This document shows, piece after piece, positions 1 to 11,004 of a stretch of DNA of 64,000 bases (within the stretch, counting starts at the first letter, position 1; the number at the start of each line of letters is the position of its first letter). The translations under genes were made by a program, and so were the position numbers. The notes beneath the pieces are model-generated. The model searched no databases, was not told the DNA's origin, and saw only the letters and a program-made list of their open reading frames with translations. Origin of the DNA: Conoideocrella luteorostrata (Eukaryota; Ascomycota; Sordariomycetes; Hypocreales; Clavicipitaceae); contig JASWJB010000049.1 in the NCBI GenBank assembly GCA_032433595.1, positions 62,001 to 126,000 on the forward strand. The letters are read 5' to 3'.

Positions 1-462
1 ATTCATGAGGTCGACACGCCACATGTCGCGGAGGGTTTTCCAGTCCTGCCCGTCGGCCGCTGCAATGGCTTCTGGGGCAAAATACCTGAACATTTCGGCT
101 CCGAGGCGTTTGCCGGCATAGTAATCGCCCCATTGGCTGACAAAGATCTGCTTGATGTTGTCAAAGTCACGGGTGAAAATTACATCGTTGAAAAGAAGCC
201 TCGAGGAGTACGTGTCGCCGTACACATCCCAGAGCCTGTCTAGGTACTGCAAAATCTTTCCAGACAGGACAGCGCGACTGGCTAAGATGACTTTATGCAA
301 ACCAATAAAATCCCACGATTGCTCTAATTTAGGAGCTTTGCAACCCTGCAGTTTTGAGAGATGTTTGGACGAGATCCAAGATCGTAAGGTCTTGACAGCA
401 AATATAGCTAGTAGGTAGGTAACTGTGGTAGTTGCGAATATTGCAATTGCTGGATCCATCAT
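1..462 (-). CDS. Cytochrome P450, N-terminal part (runs off left edge)
   Basis: The minus strand is open without interruption from two adjacent ATGs (460-462 and 457-459) to the window edge, giving 154 residues. A hydrophobic N-terminal anchor (about residues 3-22) is followed by features typical of microsomal CYP52-like P450s: a YGDTYS segment near residue 90, a VIFTRDFDNIK stretch, and ADGQDW followed by an Arg, where these enzymes have DGxxWxxxR. The haem-binding Cys region would lie outside the window. The usual Pro-x-Phe after this Arg is not seen (DMWRVDLMN instead), so the copy is divergent or perhaps damaged. It is transcribed away from the cyclase at 1524, so the two could share a promoter region and a pathway, with the P450 oxidising the triterpene. 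The family call is fairly secure; the substrate is inference. Confidence 0.7.
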   Translation of the reverse strand, partial: MMDPAIAIFATTTVTYLLAIFAVKTLRSWISSKHLSKLQGCKAPKLEQSWDFIGLHKVILASRAVLSGKILQYLDRLWDVYGDTYSSRLLFNDVIFTRDFDNIKQIFVSQWGDYYAGKRLGAEMFRYFAPEAIAAADGQDWKTLRDMWRVDLMN

Positions 463-1523
463 TGCGGATCACAAGCTAGGGCCCCAAAAAATGCAATTTC
501 AGTGAATAAAGATGAAATGCAATTTATTTTATGTATGGAGGGGGCTGATGCAGTTTCTTTTGCCCGCGGTGAAAATGCGTCGACGTCCTGTATGGCTCAA
601 CATCCAAGCCCTTCATAAAGTCTTTGGGCATCTATCTATCTAACTACCCAACACACCCGTGTCATGACCACTCAATGATGGGACTGATAAAGCACAATTA
701 CTCCGAAATGACTCGGGGGCGGGAACGCTACCGTGTTACACGTATATGCCGCGAACCCTTGCGAAGGCTCCCGCATTTTAGGAATACTGATTCAGCGAGA
801 TAGTGACAAAGCGGGCGGCAATTAACGATAACTGGCCGCTGGGTTATTTTGGGGTTCAATATTGTAATTTTGTGTTACTATGGGGGTGATGCCTCATTAT
901 TGCATCTCTCGTATCGGGTCATATGGTGCTGGAACCTCGTATCATTTTGGGGGCTGCATTAACCATGGCACTGATAAGGAGTCCAGCTCGGTTAGGAATC
1001 GATGTTGGCACAACGTACATACATACTGGGGCTATATTATGCCGTGATATAAGTACTGATTTATATATTGAGTTCCACAGAGTGGAGTGCAAGCTCAGAA
1101 CCCCCCCTCCCGCAGGGATGCTCGGGAGTCACAGTGCCGGATTGGGAGCCTTCCGGGCTCCCAAGAGATAATAGACATTATTAGTGCTGAATCGTGCAGA
1201 ATTTCTCCGAAACGTGCTGAAGATCGGACCGACATACCCCTTGCTCAGTTCCGTCTTTGTGAGACACTAGAAATTTGCATGCTATTAGCTGTCAGACCGA
1301 CTGGAGTTGCCGACATATGGGATCACACCATATAACAACAGGAGTGGTGCGGGTCTATCGGGAGGGAGAAAAAAAAAAGCGATCCTATATAGAGTAGTGC
1401 GCTTTGAGATTCTAGCGATCCAAATCATACTGAATTTGGACAATTCCTAATTCATCTGCCCCCTCCAATACCGATATACTTCTACCTGACACTCTCTTTT
1501 CCCCTCTGCCACTGAAATAAGAA
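463..1523. other. Intergenic region between P450 and cyclase
   Basis: No convincing gene. This 1.06-kb divergent spacer is the likely bidirectional promoter. It holds a perfect 9-bp hairpin (1142-1150 pairing with 1156-1164, loop TTCCG). Short ORFs at 923-1335 look like chance. Confidence 0.5.
1386..1392 (+). promoter_or_regulatory. Possible TATA box of the cyclase gene
   Basis: TATATAG lies about 130 nt before the ATG of the cyclase, with a pyrimidine-rich leader between. Position and sequence suit a fungal core promoter, but such motifs are common in AT-rich DNA. Confidence 0.3.
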
Positions 1524-3578
1524 ATGGCGAAGGCTGTAGCGATCAATGGGTTCAAAGAGCATGAGTGCGACCCAGAGCTTGTATCGCAGGCCCGGACGAG
1601 CTTGACGCGGGCATCGGATTTTGGTCTCAACACGATCAAAGAAGATGGTCACTGGAACGGTGAACTGCGATCAAATGCAACTATTACCGCAGAGCACGTC
1701 TTCTTCTACCAATCACTTGGGGTTCCCATCCCGGATAGTGCCGCCTATCGTCACTACCTCTTATCCCACCAGAACGAGGATGGATCATGGGGAATTGCCC
1801 CTTTCTATCCCGGCGATGTCTCTACCAGCGCTGAGGCATATCTTGCCCTCAAGATCCTCGGCGTCTCTACGGAATCTCCAGAAATGAGCAAAGCTAGGGG
1901 GTTTATTAGGAGAGTCGGAGGAATTGCCAAAGTACGGATTTTCACGCGCATCTTCTTTGCCCAGTTTGGGCTATTTCCCTGGGACTATGTGCCGCAGCTA
2001 CCGGCAGAATTCATTTTCATGCCGGCGTCGACACCCATGAACGTCTACCGACTTTCTTCTTGGGCACGAGCTACATTGATCCCCTTGTTTGTCATTCGTC
2101 ATCATGAGAGCACATACGCCTTGCCCAATGGCTTGTCTAAGAACAATGACTACTTGGACGAGCTGTGGCTCGATCCCGGGCAAAAAACGGTGCCGTATAG
2201 CAAGCCAATCTTTGAGACACCAGGATTGGATATTTTATCCATAGCCATCACTTGCGTCGACAACGCTTTGTACTTTTTTGGCGGTCTGAGGAAGCAGCCT
2301 CTGAGACGCCTTGCTCTGAACCGCTGCATCAAGTGGATTCTTGAGCGCCAGGAGCCCGAGGGCGACTGGGCAGGCATTGTCCCTCCCATGCATGCAGGCA
2401 TTCAAGCGCTGCTTTTGCAGGGCTACAAAATCGACGATCCTCGAATCCAGCGAGGCATCGCAGCCCTTGAGCGGTTCACTTGGGAAGATGACAGGGGGAA
2501 GCGGCTCCAGTCATGCGTGTCTCCAGTATGGGACACAATCCTCATGTCTCGCGGTCTTTGCGAGGCTGGCGCTGACAAAACTGATCACCGCATCCTCCGA
2601 TCTATCCGCTGGATCAAGTCGCGCCAACTGACCGGCCCGGAGGGTGATTGGAGAGTCTACAGCCCTGCTCTTCAGTCAGGTGGGTTCAGTTTTGAGTACA
2701 ATAACTCCTGGTACCCAGATGTTGATGACACGGCCGCTGCGATTCTCACTCTGCTTAACCAGAATTTCACCTCTGTTGACTGTGTTACCATTTCCAGAGC
2801 TGTGAAGTGGATTGGCGGTATGCAGAACAAAGATGGCGGTTGGGGCGCGTTTGATCTGAACAACGACAAATTGTGGTTGAACAAGATTCCCTTTAGTGAT
2901 TTGAACGCTCTGTGTGATCCGTCATCGGAAGACGTGACGGGACGCGTTCTGGAAGCTTATGGGCTCATACTAAAGGCAGCAGAAAACACTTATGTGGACC
3001 CCGAAATCACCCAAATTATATCTACAACGTCCGAAAGGGCCTTGTTCTATCTGGCAAGCACTCAAGAGATCACCGGCAGCTGGTATGGGCGCTGGGGATC
3101 CAATTACCTCTACGGCACGAGTCATGCTCTATGCGGGCTCCAGTACTTTTCGCAGGGAAACGAAATGGTGCAAAACATGATGAGCTCCGCAACGGAGTGG
3201 ATCAAAGAGGTCCAAAATAGCGATGGCGGCTTCGGAGAGGAACTCATGTCCTATAAAAAACCATCTCTAGCCGGACGGGGAGTATCGACACCTTCTCAGA
3301 CCGCGTGGGGACTCATGGCTCTTCTTACGACGTGTGACCCTGCCGACGACTCAGTCGTGGCTGCAGTTTCTTACCTTGTGTCGACTCAAGCTGAGGAGGG
3401 GGCAGGGGTGGGATGGTCGTGGCCGGAGGAGAGGTACACAGGAACGGGGTTCCCTAATCATTTCTACATTGGGTACACATTGTACCGTCATTACTTTCCT
3501 ATGATGGCTTTGGGCAGATATGTCCGTCTCGCGCAGCAGGCCTTGGACAAAAGGGCAAAGATTGCTGGGGATTACTAA
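1524..3578 (+). CDS. Squalene-hopene cyclase-type triterpene cyclase
   Basis: An intronless 684-residue protein of normal length for class II bacterial-type squalene-hopene cyclases. The catalytic acid motif DVDDTA is at residues 399-404. QW-type repeats are spread along the chain (EDGSWG near 85, GDWAGI near 280, DGGWGAFD about 435, GSWYGRWGSNYLYGT about 520, SDGGFGEE about 565). The C-terminal signatures LAGRGVSTPSQTAWG and GTGFPNHFYIGY are intact. These enzymes fold squalene (or oxidosqualene) on a membrane and cyclise it by protonation from the Asp motif. The absence of introns and the resemblance to bacterial enzymes suggest ancient transfer from bacteria, as for other fungal hopene cyclases. 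The divergent P450 next door makes a small triterpenoid cluster plausible. No glycosyl- or acyltransferase is visible nearby. The start is the first in-frame ATG, in a good context (GAAATGGCG). Confidence 0.92.
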   Translation: MAKAVAINGFKEHECDPELVSQARTSLTRASDFGLNTIKEDGHWNGELRSNATITAEHVFFYQSLGVPIPDSAAYRHYLLSHQNEDGSWGIAPFYPGDVSTSAEAYLALKILGVSTESPEMSKARGFIRRVGGIAKVRIFTRIFFAQFGLFPWDYVPQLPAEFIFMPASTPMNVYRLSSWARATLIPLFVIRHHESTYALPNGLSKNNDYLDELWLDPGQKTVPYSKPIFETPGLDILSIAITCVDNALYFFGGLRKQPLRRLALNRCIKWILERQEPEGDWAGIVPPMHAGIQALLLQGYKIDDPRIQRGIAALERFTWEDDRGKRLQSCVSPVWDTILMSRGLCEAGADKTDHRILRSIRWIKSRQLTGPEGDWRVYSPALQSGGFSFEYNNSWYPDVDDTAAAILTLLNQNFTSVDCVTISRAVKWIGGMQNKDGGWGAFDLNNDKLWLNKIPFSDLNALCDPSSEDVTGRVLEAYGLILKAAENTYVDPEITQIISTTSERALFYLASTQEITGSWYGRWGSNYLYGTSHALCGLQYFSQGNEMVQNMMSSATEWIKEVQNSDGGFGEELMSYKKPSLAGRGVSTPSQTAWGLMALLTTCDPADDSVVAAVSYLVSTQAEEGAGVGWSWPEERYTGTGFPNHFYIGYTLYRHYFPMMALGRYVRLAQQALDKRAKIAGDY

Positions 3579-5573
3579 TTTGTAACGCAAGGATTATATT
3601 TATATCGCTAGGCTAATTAATCTCCGTCTGAACTTTTTCTTGTAATCTACGTCGTATGCTTAGATTGCCAGCTGCTAATTATTGAAGAACTAAAACGGGA
3701 CCGTGTTGTACAGTAATCGGGAGAGTGTTACAAAATGGATATACTAGGGTTGCGTCTGGGTCCAATCGACTGGGAACTTGTGAGACTGAGCGCGACGTCT
3801 TGTGCGATCCCTCTTTCTCCAACCTTAATTATTGATTTGCACGGCACGACTCGCAACTCTCATGTGGGATGTTCAATAAATGCACTACGTGACACAAACA
3901 TCTAGTCACTTGATAGGTAACGGCCGTTATCAATGCATATGCATGCCACCCCACGTAATTAATATTGGCTGCCAGCGGGTACTCTGTCGATGCATGATGA
4001 CTGCGTATTCGTACCACCACATTTCGAGTTGCGTACATCGCCACCCACATTCAACGACGCCAAGGCCTTAGACGAACCAATGAATGGGGTCGGTGGTGCA
4101 CACGCTGAAGAATGGTGTGATTCATGAAGAAAAAAAAAGAAAAAAGGGAAAAGATAAACCATTCTGTGCCGGGGTTCGTGGCATCTTCTGACAGCATGGA
4201 ACCATATCGGCGATAGAGGAATTCGACGAGTCGTGCAATATTCCAAGGAACCTCAGATGTGGTTGTAAAACAAACAGAGAGAATTAAATCATTGTACTAT
4301 TCTCACTGGTGGAGACAATAGCTACCTGTCTGAATCCAAAAAGAGCCATTGCGTTTACCGACAACTACCTTGTTGCATCGCACCCTCAGCTTGCCTACTG
4401 CAACAACACACTGGGAGGTGGAGGTTTCCACTGTGGGAACCCTCTTTCAGCTGGCAAACAATAAACGGGGATGCTGGGTCCAATTCTGATAAGATTGTTT
4501 AAGCGTCACATGAGCGACTTCGTATCTGGATCAGGCAGCATGAAGGTCGCAGATCCGTGATTCCCGGAGGCAAGCGAGACAAAGTGTCTCGGTGGGCGAT
4601 TAGACACTGCGGCTCGAGATTGGGAACCGACCAGCAGCTAGTTATCTGGCACTCTGGTTGCCCGGCGCTCCGTACGTATTCCGTCCGTACAGAATTACTC
4701 ATGCATGTAAGACAACGGTTTGTCTTAGCTAAGCCTGCAGGGGTCTCGAGACATTTTTGATGAGCCAGCCCGCTGCTCCGTCTGCAGCCAAGCTTTGTAC
4801 AACCCGCGCTGGTACTTTTGGAATACGGGACATACCCTGCATGTGATAAGTAATACGACATGGAATTGCATCCAACCGGCCCCTTCGTCCCTGTGCAATG
4901 TTTTCCATCCGGCCAGCTGTGAGCGATATGTCGGGGAAAAAGGTCTAATTTCGGGGCCGCAGTGCCCGTCACGAGAAATCTGCTTACGCTGTGATAGCAA
5001 CCAAGTATTGGCTGCGAGGGCTACTAAGAGCGGGGAAGACATCCGGCAACGTCGATCTTCTGTCATGCATTGCCATCCCGATCGCAATGGGTTTAGCAGC
5101 CCCTCTTTAAATGAGGACCGGCGCGATACAGATCACGGGAGAATATCGATGACGCTGGCAACTGCCGCGACGGGCGCCATTCTAAAAGCCCCCCCACACA
5201 AATAGATAAACATTGTGGGTTCTAAATTGCGCAGATAGATTGTTTGGAAAGCGCTTGGCACCTAGGAATTGGCTGAATTGGCTATGGCTAGTCCAGTGCG
5301 CCATATAACTCCCGCGCCGCCGGGATGTACCCGGACGGAAAGTACACTCACTCCACAATCACGATCACATATCATATTGTGCCAATCTGACTTATTAGCC
5401 ACAAGATAATGCATGGATTCGGTGCCACATTTTATGCAGAGGAGGGAGCTGATGGGCAGGAAGGTGGGTAAATTTTCGGATCGTATTGGGTGAGCTGCCG
5501 ACGTAGAGGTCCCGAAAGTCGCAGCTCATAACACTGTAAATTAACCACGGCTTGCGGTGTGTAGGCAGGGAGA

Positions 5574-5590
5574 GGGGGGGGGGGGGGGGG
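5574..5590 (+). repeat. Homopolymer run of 17 G
   Basis: Seventeen consecutive G follow an AGGGAGA lead-in. Such runs can form G-quadruplexes and are length-unstable, so the exact count may be an assembly estimate. No gene is adjacent. Confidence 0.85.
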
Positions 5591-7869
5591 ACATTTCTTC
5601 CGCTATGGAGATCCAGTTTTGGCCACGTCGTGCTCTAACTCTCCTGCCGCTCGCTATGTACCGCAATGGTGCAAACGACATTGCTGCACCGTAGTTGCTT
5701 AGATGGATGTAGACAGCTTTTATTCCGTCTGGCTTGGGAGCGCGTGATATGACCTTGATATGACGTAAGCAGAAGGTCTCTATAGTAGAATGTCTCTACC
5801 AAAAGTGTTCGATTATTCAGGACATGAAAATAGCTACTACAGAAAGTATACAGCCTGTACTTTTGCTCCGTTATGTAACGAATAGCTACTGCGACAAGAT
5901 CTCCCAGTATTCGGAGGATCCTTTGGGTATGCCTAGTATCGCGCAAAGAAAAGATGGTTTTGTACACTATTGCAGAAAGAAAACCCCGACGAGAAGAATT
6001 CCCCTGACGCTACTACGCCCCAGGGAGAGACTCGAAGCTCTAGAATGATAACTTTGAGCAATAGGATTCATCTGGAAGCTTAATACCCGATGTTGATGCT
6101 GATGCTAAGTGAGATCTTTACCCAGAAGCTCAACGACTATTCGCCTCCCGCTTAAGCCGTTGACAACGTTGCTTTGAAACAACACGAAGGAAGGGACGAT
6201 GCTATTGGAAGTTAATTCTACCTGGGGTATACTGTCCGCTGTGACCTTATACAATTCTACTAAAGTATATTTATTTCGCGTTTTGCATGTTCGTACTTGA
6301 ATTAGTTGATTGGTAATAGTAAGAAGTCTGATATAAGGAAGGAACCTCTCTTAAAATCACAAGTGGATTCGCTTCCCCTGTCTGCCTTTTCTTATCATAT
6401 AGACATTAATGTGATAACAGTTTAAGAGGTTAAGACATGACCTTAAACTCTGGGGCTAGAAATGCAGCTGGTCCGAGCGCAAGGTACACCGAAGCCTCGG
6501 ATTAAACGGATGCATTGCATTAGAAGACCTTCTGAGTTGGGAACATTTACAAGAGTGTTGAATAAAATGCCTGAGAAAGATGAGGCTTAACGATATTTGT
6601 TTACCAAACCACTACTTACGACCCCTTCAATGATGCGGCACTTGCAGGGTAGCTTATAGGACTTGGTGCAGATTGTTAGATGGATACTTCTGTCGAAAAG
6701 TATTTAGTAGGAATCCAATCTTGTAATGTCTTTCAAGCACAACATATTAAATCTTTAAGCGGTGTCTCAACTGACTGTCGAATGGCGGGCGGTCGCAACT
6801 CACAGCTTAAGCATTGGGGAAGTTCTAGCCGATCGCAAGGAAAGCCAGTACATGGAAGCGGAATTTGGTGAATAATTCACTTGCACTATGATGCTATACG
6901 TTCTCTAACAACTACGGCTATGACCATATTTCGTGGGCCACTGCTCATATCTTCGTGTGTGCGAAAGTCACCAGACAATCTGATGCAACGCCAACTCATT
7001 CGATTCGCCCGTGAGTTGGGTAAGGGAGTTTAATCCAAGAAGTCGAAAGTAGGCTTTCTCTGATTTTGCGTCAAATATTCTCGCTAAGAGTGAATCTGAT
7101 TCTCTATTGATTCGACTATATAGAAGATTCTGTCTTGCTGCCTGTTGGCTTCTTAAGATCTGACTCACAATTTAGTTCTTTAGCATATATATATAGCACT
7201 CTTCCATACACTTATCCCTTCGTAATTTTGTTAGTTTGATGTGATAAACTAACCTGTAGATGCGGCCTTGACTCTATTCTGATGAGATTACCCTTAGACT
7301 CGTATACATTATATATCACTCTTTTCGATCTACTCTGTATCCGCCACTTTTTGTTTTAGAGATCTTAAATTAGTTAACAACTATTTAACTATGTCTAAAA
7401 TTACTTCTTCAATAATGTCAATGCTCGCGTCCAATAGTATCATGATGCCATTTCTGTATGTTTGGACGTACCATTCTATATCTTTTGCGCAGTATAGGAT
7501 ATTGATGAAGAAACGGCTTAAAAGACGGTCCTTTTCACGCAAGGTGCTAAATTTCGGCTTCTATTTAGTTGATGAGCAGATGTATGCTTCTTCAGGAAGA
7601 GTTGCGCTTGCCGTACCACATCTATTGAGAAAAATATTCCTGGGTGGTCTCAGATGCAGTCAACTAACTACCCGTTATCCTGGAGCAACTATACGCATCA
7701 TCCTCAAGACTTCTTGGGACTAGGGTCTGGGAAACTGCGTTTTATTGACTTGGCCGAGAACATATATGGTCGTCACTAGGCTGGGCCGACTAACCATCCG
7801 ATCCAGTGGGCTTTCACTTCGACGCCAGTGGATGCAACTTGTTGAGACTAGAGATGCTTGTCAGCACGA

Positions 7870-8060
7870 TTGGTGCCGTAAATAGCTAGAATCCTCGCAT
7901 AGTGAGGCAGTGCCTCGGATAACGGGGCAGTGCAAGGAAGGCAGAAGACATCGATAGAAGGAAGAAAAGTGCTATAAATAAGAGGCTTTCAGGCTCGTCA
8001 AGAAGTTCGGGATCATCATCAATATCATTCACTTCAATTCAGTCAAAATTGTAACCCTTC
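7870..8060 (+). repeat. LTR-like relic
   Basis: Contains CCGTAAATAGCTAGA near 7875, which recurs near 59501, and a GCTATAAATAAGAGGCTTTCAG to ATCATCATCAA block at about 7970-8025. The latter resembles GCTATAAGTAG to ATCATCATCAA at 39940-39993. TATA-like and polyadenylation-like elements in a repeated block suggest a decayed LTR. No coding region is preserved. Confidence 0.35.
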
Positions 8061-8477
8061 TATTCCTATCAATATTCCACTGCTCAAAGTTGCTCAAAGT
8101 GCTCATAACGCAACACAACTGCTTTGTACTATAACGCACGCAATAAGTGGCCACCGACTACACTGTTTATGGACCAGATATATGCGTTACATCAAACTAG
8201 ACACTGTCCGGTGTGAGATGGGCGGAGATTTCTTCGCTTTACAAACAATGATCTTGGGATGTTGTAATAAGTGTGGCTCGCACTCTTCTCTTCTTTTTGT
8301 GAACTCTCCTTGCTTGAAATTAAGAGCACTTGATGTGAGTCCGCTTTTCTCGACGCAAACTACCTGCCCGCTTTACTTCGAGCGATGAACGGGTCAAGGT
8401 ATCTTGAGTGGCTGCTTCACTTCGTGTTTCCGCCTGTTTATTGTAAGTATTATATGAAAGACTCTCTTGCCATTGTG

Positions 8478-8890
8478 TGGGCGGCGGAGAGCCTCTAGGG
8501 CGACCGGGCTGGATTCACGTGAGTTTTGGACTCAACCCAATTAGTCAGGTCGATTAAGATAGCTATAAGAAGGGGGCTTGTCTCTCTTGTTGCAAGATCG
8601 TTCTTAAATAAAGAAGTTTTCCTCTGTGTTCAAAAATTGTGTCTACTTAAGCCTTGCTCTAGAACCTATTATAATTAAATTGCTTTATTGAAATGCATAG
8701 TAGCTCGATAATTATTGGGCAAGCTGTTAGATTATTCAATCCCACCACGCGTGAAATCTCTACGAATTACGGGGGGGTTTCGGCAAGAATCATTTATAGA
8801 AATTATATATTGCGCTACTGGTTGTGTGTTAGGTACTAGTATACGTGAATTGTGGATGTGTGCTTTGGGTTGACAAACCATTAAACTATA
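8478..8890 (+). repeat. Solo-LTR-like repeat, copy 1
   Basis: Collinear with 39855-40266. A block with CCTCTAGGG, TTCACGTGAGTT and AGCTATAAG (about 8490-8572) and a second block with GTATACGTGA and GACAAAC (about 8838-8877) occur in both copies at the same spacing of about 330 bp. Heavy point divergence and absence of ORFs point to an old, probably RIP-mutated LTR. A partial third copy of the first block lies at about 37297-37350. Confidence 0.5.
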
Positions 8891-11004
8891 AATAGTGCCC
8901 GTATTCTCCTCCTGATAGGTGCCTCTGTTGTTGCCGGCCGGTCTTACTTTATCGACATGGTGGCTCACTTGATAAGATGAAACACTCCGCAGTGCATCGT
9001 CGGTTAGCCCTAGTCTTGTTATCATTCTTTCTTTTCCAATCTTAAGTACTTGGTACATAATCAAGATTCAATCAACCTGAACCTCTCTGCAGAATTTTAT
9101 CAGGACGACGAAGCAGTTTCCATAAACAAGTACAAATCGAGCGCATTGACCCTAAGCTTAATTTTAACCCCGTATACTATAGTATTTTTTTTTTGGGTAT
9201 TAGACTTACTACGTCAATGCTGTATAGTGATGGCTTGGCTTAATCTTAATATGGAGGTTGGCTGCAAACGGGTTTATATTTTGGGTATGTATAGTGGCAC
9301 CACTCACTCTATTATAGTCGTATTGACGCTGCTGGCTGACGATTCTTCAGATCTTGCTCTTCACTCAGGCGGCTTCCGTCACTAGTGGCAAGGCCACTTC
9401 CCGATGATACATGCAGGGCCTTAATGATGTTGTATCTGCTGCTTTCATCATTGCCTGTCTTGTTTACCGATTGGGTCGCTTGCAACTTGTCGACTGCTGC
9501 TTGATATAACTGCAGCTCATCGCTGTCCTTGGTCATAACTTTTCGTTTCGTCCCACGGCGGCACCCCAATCCTCCTTTTCAGGGATTTACGAGGGGAATA
9601 ACGAAGATGAAGAAGACTACATTTCTATTTCTCATGGTAGTTTGTACCAAGAGTCGACCAGTCTGTTTGAAAAGCTGGGCAGAGACGACCTGGCAGGAGT
9701 AGGCTACATAAGCGACTGCAAGCCGCGAGAAAATGGTTTGGCAAACGAAAATATTATGTAAGTTCAGGTATGAGGCTTGTGTGAGTGGTACTGAGGCACT
9801 CGTCTATGCATGAATACCGGCGGTTTTGAAAGCACTGCACCTAGTGCCATAACGCTTGGATATGGACCTAGCTGGGATGGCATTGCGACCTGGAATAGAT
9901 TGTGTTCATGGTATTGCGACTGCTTGAGAAATTGCATCAGGAAATTGAATGGCTGAGGCGACCAGCACAAAACTGTAGATGCATGTGTCGTACATACTCT
10001 GACAGTCCCTGTTGTTTGAAGAAATGACGCGAAAGCAAATAATGAATAATTCCTAGGCTACAAAGGCCAAAAAGATACGAGATTAATTATCGTTAAATGA
10101 AATGATACAATATGAAGGGAACGTCAAACTCCGCTCGACGGGCGTCTTTGTGCAATCTGCAAATCCATTGGTGTTCGCCTAACAACTCGTGCATAAGCTT
10201 GTGTGTTGCAGCTAGTACCTGAATATTGTCACATACATGCCTCACTGACGAGCTCAGGCATTGAATCATAAAATTTGGATCAGAATATGTGCTTACTAGT
10301 GTCCGGGCGCCGTATGTAGAAGAACTCGCCGTCGATCATTACGGGTTTGGCGCAAGAAATGATGCGACGGAGACAGATGGTAGAATATTTGCGTCGGGCG
10401 CATCGCTAGTCCGTCATCCAGTCGTTAATTTTAATCGCGAGCTACGCTTACTGGACAGGCATCACACTACAGGCCAGACGGTCAAATACGACGCCCATTG
10501 GCCACGGTAAGCCTCCTTTCTCCCCAGCTGAAGCAACTTGGCCGGTCGTCACACCGTCACACCGTCCTGTTGGATAAAGACTTAAGCCACTTTTCCGTCA
10601 CGATTCACCTTGCCGCTACCCCCGCGAGAAGAAACTCGACCTGCGACGGCTCACCGTTATCTGCAGAGAGCTCCACAAGGCAAGTCGTCAAGGTGGCACG
10701 GAGTTCTTGACACATAAAAAGTGGCCATTGGCTGCCGTATATTTTGTCTCAGAAGTCGATACCAAAGTGCTCGGCACTAAATAGTAGATCGCTCGCTCGA
10801 GGATTCTCTCCACTTTCAAGGGAAAGATATAGCAAGTCTACGGAGTAAACATCATATTCGTGGCTCTCTTCTTGCTAGGGGCACCGGTACGGTAGAACAC
10901 GGTTACACAACAGTCAATATTACTCCGTACCTAGCTCGTATTTTCAGCTCATGACCCAATGGCGGAGAAGGACAGCCTGGTCTCAATTCTTGGCCCTCTG
11001 CGTC

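Larger units (their letters stand above)
3579..11004. other. Gene-free, AT-rich, repeat-bearing region
   Basis: 7.4 kb with no gene I can support. ORFs here are short, change frame often and match no family I recognise. The longest, a 157-residue minus-strand ORF at 4499-4972, has the composition of chance translation. Contents include a run of 17 G (5574-5590), LTR-like relics at about 7.7-8.9 kb (annotated separately) and one TACTCCGTA motif at 10921. A minus-strand ORF at 9312-9569 (85 aa, hydrophilic) could be a relic but is not identifiable. Confidence 0.5.

Noticed and set aside
4499..4972. 157-aa minus-strand ORF
   Set aside because: Cys/Ser/Arg-rich chance composition, no motif, no splice-joined extension and an overlapping plus-strand ORF of similar quality.
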